DNA from: Spiroplasma floricola 23-6
Lineage (GTDB): Bacteria; Bacillota_I; Bacilli_A; Mycoplasmatales; Mycoplasmataceae
Reading direction: 5' to 3'
Assembly: GCF_002813555.1 (NCBI RefSeq)
Contig: NZ_CP025057.1
Span: forward strand, 1,104,001-1,168,000
DNA length: 64,000 nucleotides
The stretch's first letter is position 1; each line of letters opens with the position of its first letter. A model generated the notes under the pieces. That model saw only the letters and a program-made list of their open reading frames with translations. It had not been told where the DNA came from and did no database searches. The position numbers and the translations under genes are program-made. Of the stretch, positions 40,818 to 54,350 are shown in pieces.

Positions 40818-41222
40818 TTAACGTTTTGAGAATTGTGGTGCTCTACGTGCTCCATAAAGTCCGTATTTTTTACGTTCTTTAACACGAGCATCACGTGTTA
40901 ATAAACCATGTCCTCTTAATTCTGGTTTGTAATCTTTTGAAGCTTCCAACAATGCTCTTGCTATTCCTAAACGAGCTGCTCCAGCTTGTCCAGTAAATCC
41001 TCCACCTTTAACAGTAATTTTGATTGAAAAATCTGATTTTGTTCCAGTTGCTTCCAAAGGTTGTTCCATATCTTGCACTAAAGTAGCATATGGGAAGAAC
41101 TCTAAAGCTGGTTTCCCATTAACTATAATTCCACCTTGTCCAGGAGTTAATATAACTTGAGCAACTGAAGATTTTCTTCTTCCTGTTCCTCTATACATAA
41201 CAACGTCTTTTTTTGCTGCCAT
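40818..41222 (-). CDS. rpsI: Ribosomal protein S9
   Basis: 134 residues. [16 protein letters not shown] at the N-terminus and the invariant C-terminus [17 protein letters not shown], which reaches the P-site tRNA. Start overlaps the L13 stop (TAATG) with SD AAAGGAGATAATAA. Contains [11 protein letters not shown] as expected. Confidence 0.98.
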   Translation of the reverse strand: MAAKKDVVMYRGTGRRKSSVAQVILTPGQGGIIVNGKPALEFFPYATLVQDMEQPLEATGTKSDFSIKITVKGGGFTGQAGAARLGIARALLEASKDYKPELRGHGLLTRDARVKERKKYGLYGARRAPQFSKR

Positions 41223-41677
41223 TATTTATTATCTCCTTTTTTTGATTGAATCACTAATACTTCTGGATTTTGTGCTTGATGTGGATGTTCATTACCTGCA
41301 TAAACGTGTAATGCACGGTATTGATTTCCCCCTTGAACATTTTTTGGTAACATTAATCTTACTGCTCTTTCAATAATTCTTTCAGGGAATAATTTACGTT
41401 GTGTTGCAACGTTTCTAGATTTTAATCCCCCAGGATGCATTGAGTGGTGGTAGTAGTTTTTATCATTTTCTTTTTTACCTGATAAAATTACTTTTTCTGC
41501 ATTGATTACGATTACATGATCTCCATTATTAATATGAGGTGTAAAAGTTGGTTTATTTTTTCCTCTAAGTACCATAGCAATTTGTGTAGATAATCTACCC
41601 AAAGTTGCTCCAGTAGCGTCAACTACATATCATTTTTTAGCAATATCTGCTGTTTTAATAAGTGTAGTTTGTTTCAT
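41222..41677 (-). CDS. rplM: Ribosomal protein L13
   Basis: 151 residues, starting [16 protein letters not shown] (UGA) YVVDATG, then [25 protein letters not shown] and the MLPKN motif (residues about 110-114), the L13 pattern. An early assembly protein of the 50S subunit. Heads the rplM-rpsI operon; SD GGAGAAAAAG. The leader may fold (see 41687-41720). Confidence 0.98.
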
Positions 41678-41686
41678 GTGCTTTTT

Positions 41687-41720
41687 CTCCTTACCTTCCG
41701 GGGCTTGTGAGTAAGCAAAT
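41687..41720 (-). ncRNA. Possible L13 leader in rplM 5' UTR
   Basis: On the minus strand the leader has CTTAC ... ACAAGCCCC ... GTAAG directly before the SD; the outer CTTAC/GTAAG arms can pair and enclose a conserved-looking GC-rich loop in an otherwise AT-rich region. This resembles the L13 leader (autoregulatory motif upstream of rplM in Firmicutes). I cannot verify the covariance model. Confidence 0.5.
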
Positions 41721-41771
41721 ATATTATACATTATTTCTTAATAGTGACAAACAAAAATAATAGAAAATATA

Positions 41772-41820
41772 AAAAACCTCAGGTTTAATCTTTCAAATAG
41801 AATAATAACATAAGGTTTTT
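41772..41820 (-). terminator. Probable terminator of the 41836-42885 lipoprotein gene
   Basis: Arms AAAAACCT (41772-41779) and AGGTTTTT (41813-41820) with a 33-nt loop, ending in U-rich RNA on the minus strand, 16 nt beyond the stop codon. Confidence 0.45.
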
Positions 41821-41835
41821 AATTTTAATTAAATT

Positions 41836-42885
41836 TTATTGAAAATAACTAAAAGTCAATTCAATACCATCATTGTCTTTTAAATAATGTGCTTTTTTAT
41901 CATAATCTCCATTTTGCTCTTCTGGAGATTCTGGTCTGTTATCATTTTCTTGATATGGTTTTAAAGTGAATTTCATTTTATATCTATTTTCTTGTCCTTC
42001 AATTGGCTCTGCTTTAAAATTATCTAAATCTAAGTCATTGACAAATAATCCCCAATAAGTTGGATTTGTTAAATTATCAATAATAAATTGCATTAATACA
42101 GTATACTGATCTTTTCCAGGTAAAGTTCCTAATTCTGTTTTTGGAGAATCCAAATTATTTGAAGCTTTGACCATTTCCTTTATAGTCATTGGATATGTGT
42201 CATTTTCAGGAGAAATAAATTCTTTGACATCATAATTTAACTCTAAAGATCCATAATAACCAGTAGGTTTTTCTTTAGGAATTGTATCATTTATTTTTAT
42301 GGTTGCTCCATCAAGATTTTTATTATATACAAAGTTTTTAGAATTAGTTAACTCTTCTCCAACTTTTGGAAGTTGTTTAATCATGTCCATATTATTAAAC
42401 ATTAAACCCATCATTATTGTTCTTGGTCTATGATCATAAATTGTACCTATACTAGTAACTTTAAAAACATCTTGTAAATGTAAGGAATTTGTAATTTTAA
42501 TTGAAGCAGTTATTTTATCATTACTATTTTTTTTGTTTGTAATAATAAAATCATAGTTAGCATTTCTAAATATATCAGTATTTTGTAAATCAGCTTCAAT
42601 TCCATTTTTTAAAACTTGGATATTTAAATCACTCTCTTCATATCCTGCTAATTTTAAACATTGTAAAATTTCTTTTAACAAATCATCTGTATAAAATATC
42701 TTTTGAACATCTACACTATCCAAGTTTACATTTTCAAATCCATTTTTTACTATTGGTAAAATGGGAGCTGGTCTTCAAATATTACTTCCCCCCACACTCT
42801 TACAAGAAACTACACTCATTGTTAAAGAAGGAACAAAAATAAATGCTGAAATACTTATAATTATTTTATTAAATACTTTACTCAT
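41836..42885 (-). CDS. Lipoprotein
   Basis: 349 residues with a signal peptide (MSKVFNKIIISISAFIFV) and lipobox TMSVVSC, so a membrane-surface lipoprotein. The mature part is acidic and Asn/Asp-rich, containing YYGSLELNYDVKEF and ending ELTFSYFQ; it resembles no enzyme I know. It begins 4 nt after the stop of the large permease gene, so it belongs to the same operon and may be its solute- or substrate-contacting partner. Confidence 0.78.
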
Positions 42886-42889
42886 TTTT

Positions 42890-45800
42890 TTAGCCTCCTT
42901 GTACTGCCAATAACATACTTACTCTTTTTAAAGAATTTCAACTTAAAATATTACTTATAATATATAGTAATCATGTTCCCAAAATTCCAGGTATTATATA
43001 TCATATTTGGAAACTTAATGGTAATGCTATAAGTGGTGTTAATACATTAACACTAAGAGTTATAATTCCCCAAGCTACTCCAAATCCTATAATTGAACTG
43101 ATAATAGCAACTGGAATATATATACCAATAAATAATTTACTTATATAAAATTCTTTATAACCAAGTATTTTCATAACAGCAATTATTTTTGCATTTTCAG
43201 AAATTACTAAATTAATAGTTAATAAGATAATAATGGCACTTAAAAATATTGAAACAAATACAACGAAATAAATAATCATATTTACTGTATCATTTACTCT
43301 AGAAATAACTTTTAAAGCTTCATCAGTTTTAACAGCTTTTTCAATTGAGCTATTTGAATATCCAGAATATGAAGTGGTAGCATCTGATCCACCATTTAAA
43401 CCAATCATGGAGTAATCTCCATATTTTTGATTTGTTGAAACTCCTTTTGAAATATCTGTAAAACTATTATCATAAGAACTTTTATAATTAAATAAAGGAT
43501 ATTCAGATTCAAATAATTTCATATATATTTCGTTTCCAGATTGATTTGTTCAATTTTTAAATTCACTAAACAGCTCACTATTTGAAGTATTTTTGCTTAT
43601 TAGTTCATTTAGTTTTTCTGATAATCTTTTTATTTCATTATTTGGGTTTTTAGGATTTCGTCACTCTTCCATAAAAACTCTAAATAATAGTTCTTCAGAC
43701 TCTTTATATTTAGACATTTCTTTAGCTTTTTCATTATTAATTCAAGCTTTATTATCTCCATATTGATCAACAATTCCAGATATTGTGTATTCAAAGTCTG
43801 ATTCTAAATTTTTAATAGATATATTTGAGTTTGCAATATTTTTTGACATTTCTGTTGCTCCAACTAAACTTGGGCTAGTTACATCTATTTTTGATTTATA
43901 AACTCTATTATCTCCTAAAGGATTTATAACAGAGTTTTTTCAACCATTTCCATTATCTTTAATCATTGAAGAACTATATAAGTTAGAAGCTAATGTAAAT
44001 CCATCTTCACTAGTTGAAGCTTTTAAAGATGAAGTATTTCAACTATCCATTTTTATTTCTTGTTCTTTATAATTTAAAGCACTAATTATGTGAGTTACGT
44101 TTACTCTATCTCCTGTTTTTAAATTTAATCTTTTTGCAAGAGATTGATTAATTAATATTGAATCATTGTTTTTAAATAATTCTTTTTTTAAATCGTTTCC
44201 TTTTACATCATTTAAAATTTGAGTTTTATTATCTTCTTTAATACCATAAAGTTTTAAATTCAGATTCTTAATATAACCATTTAAGTAAATTCCAATATCT
44301 TCTTTTTGTGAGTTATAAGGAATTAAATTAAATAAAGTATTAAAGTTTCCATCTTCTTTTTTAAACTCTTCTTCAAGAGTTGTTTTTATCATAGAAGGTG
44401 ATTGACTGTAAATTCCTTGTAAAAAAGCTTGTTGTAAGTTATTAAAGAAAGATGCAATTATTCAATTATAAATTGGAATCATAACTGTGATTCTGGATTG
44501 AGTTCAATTTTCATTTTCTTCTCTATAATCATAAAGAGATTTTTCCATTGGTTCATCACCTTCAATTTGTCCAGTTTTCAAAACAAAAGTTGAAGGCATA
44601 GTATAGCTACTTCCAAATATATTTTTAAAGTCGCTATTAGATATCATTGGTTTTCCATCTTTTTCAGAACCACCTGTTGCATTTAAAAGATATTTTGAAT
44701 TAACTTTCCTGAAATAATCACTTCTAGAAACTACAGAATCTATTCCAATAGTGTTTCTATATTTTAAATAAAATTGTCTTAATTTTTCTAACTCTTCAAT
44801 ATTTTCATTAGCTTTTGCATCACTTGAAATAATATTTAACAGTGATTGCTTGTTTCAATATTTATCTAAATTAAAACTTTTTAAATCAGGTCATAAATTA
44901 AAAATAACTGTTTTATAATAATTATTTTTAGTTCAAATATCTGTAATGTCTCCAAGATCTAAAGTAAGATTTTGATTTTTTAAATAATCTATATCAATTG
45001 ATTTATATGTCATATCAGTTAAAGAACCAACGTCAGTTGAAGGATTATAAATCTTTTGTGAAACATTATTATTTAAATACATATTTCATATATTCTCTGA
45101 TTCAGATACATCTAAATTATTTCCACTACTATAAGGATTATAAGTTTTATAAAAACTTGTGGGTACATTATAAAGAGGACTATTATATTCAATTTGATTG
45201 TCATAACCATCTTTTATATAAGTTTTAACTTTATTTTGATTTAATACATTTGGCATGATAGCTCCAACTGTAATTAAAGATGAAGAAACTAACATAACTG
45301 TAAATACAGATAATAGTTTTAAAATGGAACCAGATAATATAGCTCCTTTAAATCTACCATCAAATTTTCTTCCTTTAACCAATACTTTTTTTATAGTAAG
45401 TTTAAATCTATTAGTTGAACTTCTGCTTTCAAAATTTATCATTTGGAGAGGTGTAAATTTATTAAATACATAAAAATATGTAATTAATGTAATAATTTCT
45501 AAAAAGATAAACATTCCAAAAATAGTTACAAGAAATGATTCTCAAGATATTTCAAAAGATTGCATTTTTATAGAGAAAAAGTTATTAATAATTGATATAA
45601 CTGCTTCTTGCATAACCATTCCTAATAAATAACCCGCTGTTCCCCCTATTATAGAAATAAATAAGGGATACAAACCATTTGATCATATTAATTGAGCTTT
45701 TTTATAACCAAGAGAAAGTAGTACTCCTGATTGTCCAAAAGATTTTTTAATTTGATTATTTAACATTACAACCAACATGACAATACCAATAGATAAAGTT

Positions 45801-47008
45801 ATAAATATAATAATGTAGCTAAATATTTTATAACTATTTATTGTTAATTTTAATAATGTTGTTCTTCCATAAAATTTATATCTTGTATCTCCTCTTTGTA
45901 AGACTATTGGAACTGTTTTATTTAATGTATTTTCATAACCAGCATATAAATTAAGTTCCTTTGCTTTATCTAAATTTGTTAAATATTCATTTATCTTATC
46001 TGTAGAGTTTTTAATATCATTTCTATTTTTAAATTTTGCTACAAAAGTTACTTCTTTATCTGTATTAGAAGAAGCTGAAATAACTTCTTCATTTTTAATT
46101 TCACTGTTTGTATATCAAATTTTTTGATTTTGTGGATTATTAAGTTCAAAAATATTTTCTGGAAAAATACTTTGATAATAAGTATTTATAATTCCCAAAT
46201 TTGAAGGTTCAATATAAACTAAACCTTCACTTTTAGTATTTGGAAGAGGTTTTGTTTCATCTATTATTGGAGTTGAAAAATCAGCAGTTGAACCAAAACC
46301 TACAACTTGAAATCAATCTTGACTAGCATATTTTGTATTCTTTATTCAAGAATTAATATCTATATTTTTATAAAGAGATAGATTAACTGGAGTAATTTCA
46401 CTATCCTCTACACGCATAGTTGTTCCATACTCATCATCTTTTAATCTAATAACATCATCAATTTTAATATTATTTGCTGTTGCAAATTCTTCATTTAAAT
46501 AAACTCATTTTTTTGTATTAATATTTGTTGCCTGAGTATATTGCTTTCACAGTTCAATACTCATTCCCTTGCTAACAACAAATTTATCAACTTTTTGATC
46601 TGGGTTTAATGCAAAAACCTTTAAAGTTTTATTTGAAGATAAAGTAGAAATTCTAGACTCTACTCTATCAAAATCAAAAGCTAAATCTGTATTATTTAGT
46701 TTATTTTGTAAATAAGTTATTAATAAATTATCTTTAATTTCATCATTTGAGATATTTTTACTAAATAAATCTTTTTCAAAATCTTTTACATATGAAGCTT
46801 TTGATAAATCAATTACAAAGTCATGGATATTACTATTATTTTCAGAAATAAAACTATTATAGGACTTCTCAATTCTACTTGTTGAAGAGTAGGAAAGAGT
46901 AAAGACAAAGGAAGTTAAAAACACTAGAACAATAATTGTAATTAACTGTATTTTATTTCTTAATAAGTTTTTAAAAGCATTTTTAAAAAATGGTTTTTGA
47001 TTTTTCAT
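42890..47008 (-). CDS. Very large FtsX-like ABC transporter permease, no. 1
   Basis: 1372 residues. An N-terminal membrane anchor (LITIIVLVFLTSFVFTLSY), a long extracytoplasmic domain (about 50-390), a block of helices near 400-530 (with QIKKSFGQSGVLLSLGYKKA), a second extracytoplasmic domain, and C-terminal helices with SENAKIIAVMKILGYKEF: two FtsX/MacB-type permease repeats with the 'LGY' signature. Such permeases export or act on lipoproteins and peptides with an ABC ATPase, but none is encoded nearby. About twice the usual length of a MacB permease. It starts inside the preceding lipoprotein stop (TAATG). Many UGA-Trp, no frameshift seen. Confidence 0.85.
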
Positions 47009-49002
47009 TAGTTAGTTGATGTTACTTTAAAACTTTGTGATTTATATCCATTAACTTTAATTGTAATATTAGCGTTTTTTGTAGCTTTTGATGAGTTTAA
47101 TTTTATTGAATAGTTGTTCTCACCTTTATCGATAAGTTCTGCAGTTATATCTGATTTATCTGATTCTACAGTTACAATTTGACCTTCCAACATATTTATC
47201 ATGGCAAAATCAATTTGTAGTTCTTCAGTTATTTTGAATGTTTTATCTGAAATTGCTTCTGAAGGTTTTTGATTTAAAACTATAATATCATGACCTTGAT
47301 AAAAGTTTCCTTTAGTAGCTGCAGTCATATCAAAATATCCCATACCTTTACTATGTCTTTCTTCAAATTTTTTATTCTCTTCATATTTAGCAAGATTCCC
47401 TGCACCTGTACCTATTCCTGCTCAAAAACCAGGACTAATGTAACTTTGAAATGCTGCTCCATCATGTCCATATAATATATCTGATCCTGGTAAAACATCA
47501 AATTTAAAATCAAGATATTTTCCGTTATCATCTTTTGTATTAAAAATAATATTTGTAAATTCAATAAAATGACTTAAAGATATTTTACTTTTAAACTCTT
47601 GACTTAACTGATTGTAAACTTCAGTTTTAGCATTTTTTTGTCCACTTTTTGATTTATCTACTAAATTTTGAGCACTTATATTAACTTTTTTATTTTCTGG
47701 CAATGATTCATATATAGTTATTCTATCTTCTTGTACAAATTTTTGAGTAAATTCAATAACAGAATTTGCTTTAAAAATACCTTTCAGATCTGGCATTCCA
47801 TTTATCTTAAAAGTTGTTGCTGAAACTGTAGATTTGCTCATTAACTCTTTTCCTGGAGCTCCTAAATCTTTAACTAAATTATTTTTTATATATTCTAACT
47901 GTTTATTTTTAGCCCCAACTTGTTCAAAAATAATTGCTGCTAATGATATACTATCTTTTGAATTTGCTAAAACTTTATCTAGTTGATTGAAAGAACCTTT
48001 AAATAATCTTATTTCACCAAGATTTGTATTTACAAAATACTTTACTGGGTCGATATTTTGATTCAAGATAAGAGTTGTTTCTCCTTTTACATTTTGGTTT
48101 CCCTCTTTAGCAGCTATTATACATTGAGCTCCTATTCCATTATTTCCAGTTCCCTCAATAATTTCTATATTTAAGTCATTTAATAATAAATTAAGTCCAT
48201 TTATTTCATTGAAACTAGCTAATACAGATTCTTCAGTTACTTTAAATCCCTCATCTCCAATAGCAATTGAAGAATCGATTAATCCATTAGTCATATTACC
48301 TGCCATAACATTTAACACTAAATTTTCTTGTGCTAAATCAAATTCTGCTAAAGTAATTTTAATATTTACATCAACACTAGTATTGCTTGATGATTTAATT
48401 GTTAATTTTAAATCATCAACTGCTTGATTATTAGCTGTTACTTTAATTCTTTTATTTGCTGAATCAAGTTCTGCAGAAGCATAGCCTTCTTTATTAAAGA
48501 TAAATTCTGAAGGTTTTTTATCTTCAGACAATGAATCTCAGTTCACTATAGTTAAGTATTCATATTTACTTGTTTTTAAATATAAAGAAGTTTTATCCAA
48601 TTTAAACTGATCTTCTTGTTGTATTTCATTTACATTAACTGTAATTACTTCTTTATGTCCTTTTTCAGACTCTGCAGTAATCTTTACTACAGATTTTTTT
48701 GCATTAGCTAAAGGACTTATTGTTATTTGCCCCTCTAAACCAGTAGTTGCTTGAACAATACCTTCTTCACTATAAGTAAATTTTGTTGGTTTAGATCTAT
48801 TATTTAAAATCTCTCAATTAGTAATTTTAATATTTCCAGGGTTTTTTGTATCTATATCTATTTGATTTTTATCTAATTTAAAATTTGCATCTGGTAAGTT
48901 TTCATCTCCTCCAGGTGCTGTTACATTTCCACATGCAACAACTGAAAATACAGGTGCTGAACATAAAGTTGCACTTGCTAACAATATTAATAATTTCTTC
49001 AT
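47008..49002 (-). CDS. Lipoprotein with Ig-like repeats
   Basis: 664 residues. Signal peptide MKKLLILLASATLCSAPVF with lipobox SVVAC. At least two N-terminal repeats of about 85-90 residues begin FKLDK and run through a 'T[IK]xNW...P' segment to a beta-rich end, like bacterial Ig-like surface domains; the C-terminal 90 residues are a third beta-rich unit. Between them is a central domain (about 180-550) with a GQDxxA-like HDGAAFQSYISPGFW stretch. Likely outer-surface partner of permease 1, with which it shares a stop/start overlap. Confidence 0.78.
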
Positions 49003-49110
49003 TTTCCTATTTCTCCTATTTATTTTTTTTAAAATTTTTAAGTATAATAAAAAATACTATTTTTTTTATTAATAGAACATTTATAAATTTATTGTTAAAA
49101 ATTTGTAAAA

Positions 49111-49812
49111 TTAAATTAGAGCAGGTGGAGTTGTTGCCTTTTTACTCTCTTTTAAAAAAAGTGCTACTTTTTCACTAAATAGTGTATCTTTTTCGATATT
49201 TGTAGATGTTAAAAATACTTTTATCTCATCTTTTAATTCTTTTGAATAAATTTTTTGATCATAGTTTAAAATGTTCAAAAAGATTGAGTTGAAAAAAATT
49301 TGTTCGACTAAAAAATCAAATTCTTTATCATAATTTTCTACTCATTCAATTCTCATAGCAAATTTATATACAAAAAATAGGATTATTAAAGTAACCATCA
49401 ATAAAAAACTAGAAGATGCAAAAATTAAAATTCCTATGCTATATTCTAAATCATCTGTCTGCTTTGAAAAAAATTTTATTAAATAAAGAATAACAAAAGG
49501 TGCTGTTAAAATAACTAGTTTACTAACAGCTCTTAAGTGATCTTTTTTAATCATTCATTTTAAATTTTTCGTATTATTTGAGTTGATTTCTATGAAATAT
49601 AGAAATTTACTAAATTCAATAGTTGTAACTAAAAGTAAAATAAACATAAATAATATATTAATAGAAACATTAAAATGGTTAAAAATAAAATTTGCTTTCC
49701 CGCTTATAAATATATTTTCTCCAGAAATAGCAGATAAATAGAAATGCAAAATTAAAGAAAAAATAAAAACACTTGGTATAATTTTTTTGCTAATTGCTTT
49801 AACTTTTAACAT
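49111..49812 (-). CDS. Small polytopic membrane protein paired with permease 1
   Basis: 233 residues with about four hydrophobic helices (10-32, 48-75, 105-125 and 135-160) and a soluble C-terminus ending KATTPPALI. It is related in layout and in the TPP-containing end to the 54351-55064 protein, which precedes permease 2. Start at 49812 (SD GGGGATG) is preferred over the longer frame. The recurring neighbourhood suggests a subunit of the same export system; sequence gives no function. Confidence 0.65.
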
Positions 49813-49915
49813 TATTTCATCCCCATTTTTTAAATTATACAACTTATGAATTTAAATACAAGTTTTGTAAAAGCATTTTAATATTTAAAAATATTTTTAT
49901 TCATTCTAGAATAAT

Positions 49916-49940
49916 AAAAAAATCCTTTAGGGGATTTTTT
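49916..49940 (-). terminator. Terminator of permease 2 operon
   Basis: AAAAATCC/GGGATTTTT-type stem, 5-nt loop, T6 tail on the minus strand, 5 nt beyond the stop at 49945. Confidence 0.85.
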
Positions 49941-49944
49941 CATT

Positions 49945-52900
49945 TTAGTCATTTACTTTTAACGCTTCAATTGGATTAATTTTTTGTATACTCAATCAAC
50001 CTATTGCAAACGTTGTAATATATATTGATGCAATTACTAAAAACACAAGGAATGGTAATCAAATTTCAAATTGTACTGGTAATACCCATGTTGTATTTAT
50101 TGCCAAATAATTTGTAATAATTATAAATATATATCATCCTACTGCAAATCCTATAATATACATTATAATTACAGGCGCTATATATATTCCTAAAATTTGT
50201 CTTACTACATAACCATTTGAATAACCTAAGGTTTTCATTGTAGCTATAAATTGTTTATTTTCATAAATAATTAAACTTGTTGTTAAAAGTATTATTGTTG
50301 TAGAAACAATAACTGCTATTGTTATAAATAATATAATAATCATATTTACAACATCTGTTAGTTGACCTAGAATTATTCTAGTTTGCTCTTTTGGTAACAT
50401 TGTTGAAAGTGTACCAATTCCATATCCTTCATTAAAGTTTTTTGTATCTATTACATAACATTTTTGTTTTTCTTCTGTTGTTTCATATTCACTAGTTTCT
50501 TGATCACATTCAGTTTCTATCATATTGTAATTTCCATTTAAACCAATAGAGCTAAAATCAGCGATTCTTGAAGATATTGAAAATCCATCAGTTAAATCAA
50601 GCATTTCACTTGTTGGACTATATTTGTAATTAAATATTGGAAATAAATTTTCATATAATTGATTCATATTTCTTCAACTTGAACCAATTTCACTCTTATT
50701 AACTTTTTCTATAAAGTCTTTATAAGAAACTTTTTTTCTCCCATAAATTCTTCTAAACTTAAATTATCAACTTTAATTTGATCATTAAATCCTTCATATT
50801 TATAAATTGGATTTCCTTTTGGATATTCTTTTGCAAATCATTGCTCAAAGTTTTTTTCATTTATTTTGTCATATCCTAAAATTTTATTTGCATTATCATT
50901 TGAAATTCAACATTGAGGTTGTCCATAACCATTTTGAATTCCCACAATTTTAAATTGCTTATTTAGTATCTCTTGATTAATTGATAATTGACCATTTCGA
51001 TAATTTTTATATATTTCCATTGTTTCAACTGCTTTATCAGCTTTAGAACTAGCAATAGTATTAGATTGTCCTATTGATGATGCAGATACGGTTTTTCCAA
51101 CAGGAAGTGGAGAAGCAGTTGGGCTATCTGCATATAGATAGTCATTTGTATATCATCCATATGTTGATTGTGTTCTTAATTCTGAAAAATCAATAGCCTT
51201 ATCATTTTCTAAATTATGTCCATATGTAACATCATCTAATGAAATTTCTTTGTCATTTTGATATAGCATATCTCTTAAAACCTCAAGATTAACAATATCT
51301 CCTGCATTTTTATTAGTTTTTTTAGCAAAACTTTGATTAATAATTAAAGGAATTGTATCTGAATCTTCACTTAAAAATAAATTTCGTTTTAGATCTTTAT
51401 TTTTTGAGTTTTTTAAATCAATTAAAGATGAGTTTTGATTTATTCCAAATATTTTGGCATTTTCTTGTTTATTATTTACTGTTTTAAATTTAGTGTTTAA
51501 AACAGTTCCCAATTCATCTTGTTTATTATCATAAGGTATAATATTAAAACTTATATTATAATTACTATTTTCTTGGATAGCTTTTTTAATTGCTTCTTGT
51601 ACAAAATATGTTGCTCTTGTATAAGTTGTTTGTAAAACTGCCATACCCATTCTTCCATCAAGAGTTGCTCCAAATCAATAAGTTAATCCTGTATTTAATT
51701 CTTTTAATTCATTCTCTGTCATTTCATTAATCTGACTATCAGTTAAATCAAGAGGACTTATCTCTTTTTCATCTTCTTTAATTCAAACAAAATCAGCAGT
51801 TTTTTCTTCTACTGGTTTAATTTTATTTAATAAATTTTTGTCATAATAATTTTTTTTATTATTTTTTATTTCCTTATTAAATTTATTATTTATAAAGTTA
51901 TGAACGAATTTATTATCCTTCACAGATCCTTCATTATAAGTTAATGATAATCCTTGTATATATTTATTATATATTTTTAGCATTTTAAAAGTATATTCAC
52001 GAAGCTCTGTTTTACTTGGTGTTTTTGTCATGCTACTTAATTCTTTCATCAATTGTGTATAATCTGGTCATTGACCTTGCAAAGTTTGTAATGCAGTTCC
52101 AGAAGTTAGAAGTCCTGTTGCTGTTGCTTTATCTAAATTTCTTAGAAGATTTGTTGACATATTTCTTCAATTTAAATATGAAAATTCTGATCAAAAGAAA
52201 ACATTATCTGCTGCTATATCATAAGTATAATAATAAGGACTTATCTCTCCTTTTAATAGTTCTTGTACAACTTTTTCTCAATCAATACTATTATTAATAT
52301 CGTTTGATGATGGTTGATTTTCATCAACTCCATCTTTTATTGGATATGCAGTTCACCCTTTAGTAAAACCAGCAGGAGTTGTTTGAAGAATACCATTTCC
52401 TGTAATTTTTTTTCCTGCTCCTGCATCTCTTATTAAAACTTGTTCCTTATATTGACCTCAACCTGTATTTTCACTTTCAAAATTTGGATTATATGTTTTA
52501 TAAAATGATCATGGATTATTTGCAATTGGCTGAGTATATTCCACCATGTTTTCATAGTTCATTCCATTAAAAGTTGCTGTTATATTATCTTTCATAACTT
52601 TTGGAGCAATGACTGTTGTTGTTATAAGTGTTGCACTTAATAACATTGTTACACTAACACCAACTAATTTACCCAAAGAAGTAGTTAAAAGTGCAGTTCT
52701 CAATCTATAATTAAAGCTTCTTTTTGATGAAAGTTGTTTTATTTTTATTGATAATTTGTTAATTACTTTATCATCTCCACCTTTTAATAAAGTTAAAGCT
52801 GATTTTTTTATAGTTCAATAACCAATAGAGAATGTAAGAATTGTTAATAAAACTCACAATGCTAGTAGACTTGCTGCAAAAGCAACTGGGTTAAATTGAA

Positions 52901-54326
52901 ATTTAAAGAATGAAATATTGAAGTAAGTTGAAAAAACACCAACTATTTCTGATTCTATAAAAATTGATAATATATATCCTGCAAGAGAACCAATTATTGA
53001 AACTATTAAGGGTATGGCAATAAAGTTATTTACAATTTCACGTTTTTTATATCCCAATGATTTTAAACAACCTATTTGTCTGCTCTGTTGTTCCACTTGT
53101 TTTTTTGTTGTTAAAATTGTTGTAAATCCAGCAATTAGTATAATAACTATAATTAAACCATTTGCCATTACATTATAGCCAATCATAACTGAATCAAAAC
53201 TTGTAGTTCTTGTTGCAAATTTATATAAAGGATCTTTTGCATCATATATATATTTTAAATCTTTAATATTTACAGATATATATTGTTTATATTCATCTTC
53301 CATTTTACTTCTTAATTCTTCTGAAGGACTATCATTAGATTTAATAGAAAAATATACTTCTCTATCTTTTTCAGAAGCAACAACTACTTTTGCTGTTTGA
53401 ACTGTATAAGTTGACATTTTTCTTTTATATAAATTATTTTCATTTTTTTTATCAGTAAAACTATATATATCTGATTGATAACCCATTCAAATTGAATCCA
53501 TATAAATGATTGCTTCATTTTTTGTGTTAGGCATAATAGTTGTTTCATCTATTATTGGCGTTATAAAATCAGCTGAGGTCCCTATTCCTACAACTTCAAA
53601 TCATACTTGATTTTCATATCTACTATTTTTAAGTAAATCTTGAGGAGAATCTTTATATTGATTTAAGTCTTCTTTTAATTTTTTACCATCTTGTGAATTG
53701 AAGTTCGAGTTTTTTACTAAAAAATCATCTCCATATTTATCAGAATTTACTCTAATAATATCGTTTAATTTTATATCATTTGCTTTTGCAAAAGATTCAT
53801 TAATAACAACTTCTTTTACTCCTGCATTAAAATTTCTACCTCTTGATACTACTAATTTATCAACACCATTATTTGTATCTGAATTAATTTTAGATACTGT
53901 TTTAATTTTCATACTTTCGTTATTATTTTTTACTCCATTTAATAATCTTGCTTCTGTATAAGAAATATCAAGATTATATTTTAGAGCGATTTGATTTAAG
54001 ATATATTGTTGATAAAGTTCTTTATTTTGAACAATAGTTTTATCAACTTTATAATCTGATAGCTTATCTCATAAATTTTCTTCTTTTGATTCTTGACTAT
54101 TTGGATCATTAATTTGATTGTCTAAATTTACATCTAAAATATAGTCTTTCATGTTTGAAGAAACTATAAGTTTATCATAAGCACCTGCAACTCTAGTTGA
54201 AGTTGCAGATAAAACAGATGTTACTAAAGAAACAAGCATAACTAAAAGTGACAAACCTATTATTTGAGATTTGTTTTTTCAAGAAGATTTAAATGCGTTT
54301 TTTAATAAAAGTCTAATTCCTTTCAT
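49945..54326 (-). CDS. Very large FtsX-like permease, no. 2, with frameshift at A_AAA_AAG
   Basis: About 1459 residues if the two frames are joined: part 1 (50709-54326, 1205 codons) and part 2 (through 49945). N-terminal anchor LLVMLVSLVTSVLSA, two extracytoplasmic domains and two FtsX blocks (KKQVEQQSRQIGCLKSLGY near 420-440; YENKQFIATMKTLGYSNGY near the end). At about 50734 the frame reads GAA AAA AAG, after which it hits TAG; slipping back one base at A_AAA_AAG restores SYKDFIEKVNKSEIG and the rest. This is the classic -1 slippery heptamer (as in dnaX), but a simple loss of one A or a consensus error is equally possible. Paralogue of permease 1. Confidence 0.75.
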
Positions 54327-54350
54327 ATTATTTTTTTCCTCCTATTCAAT

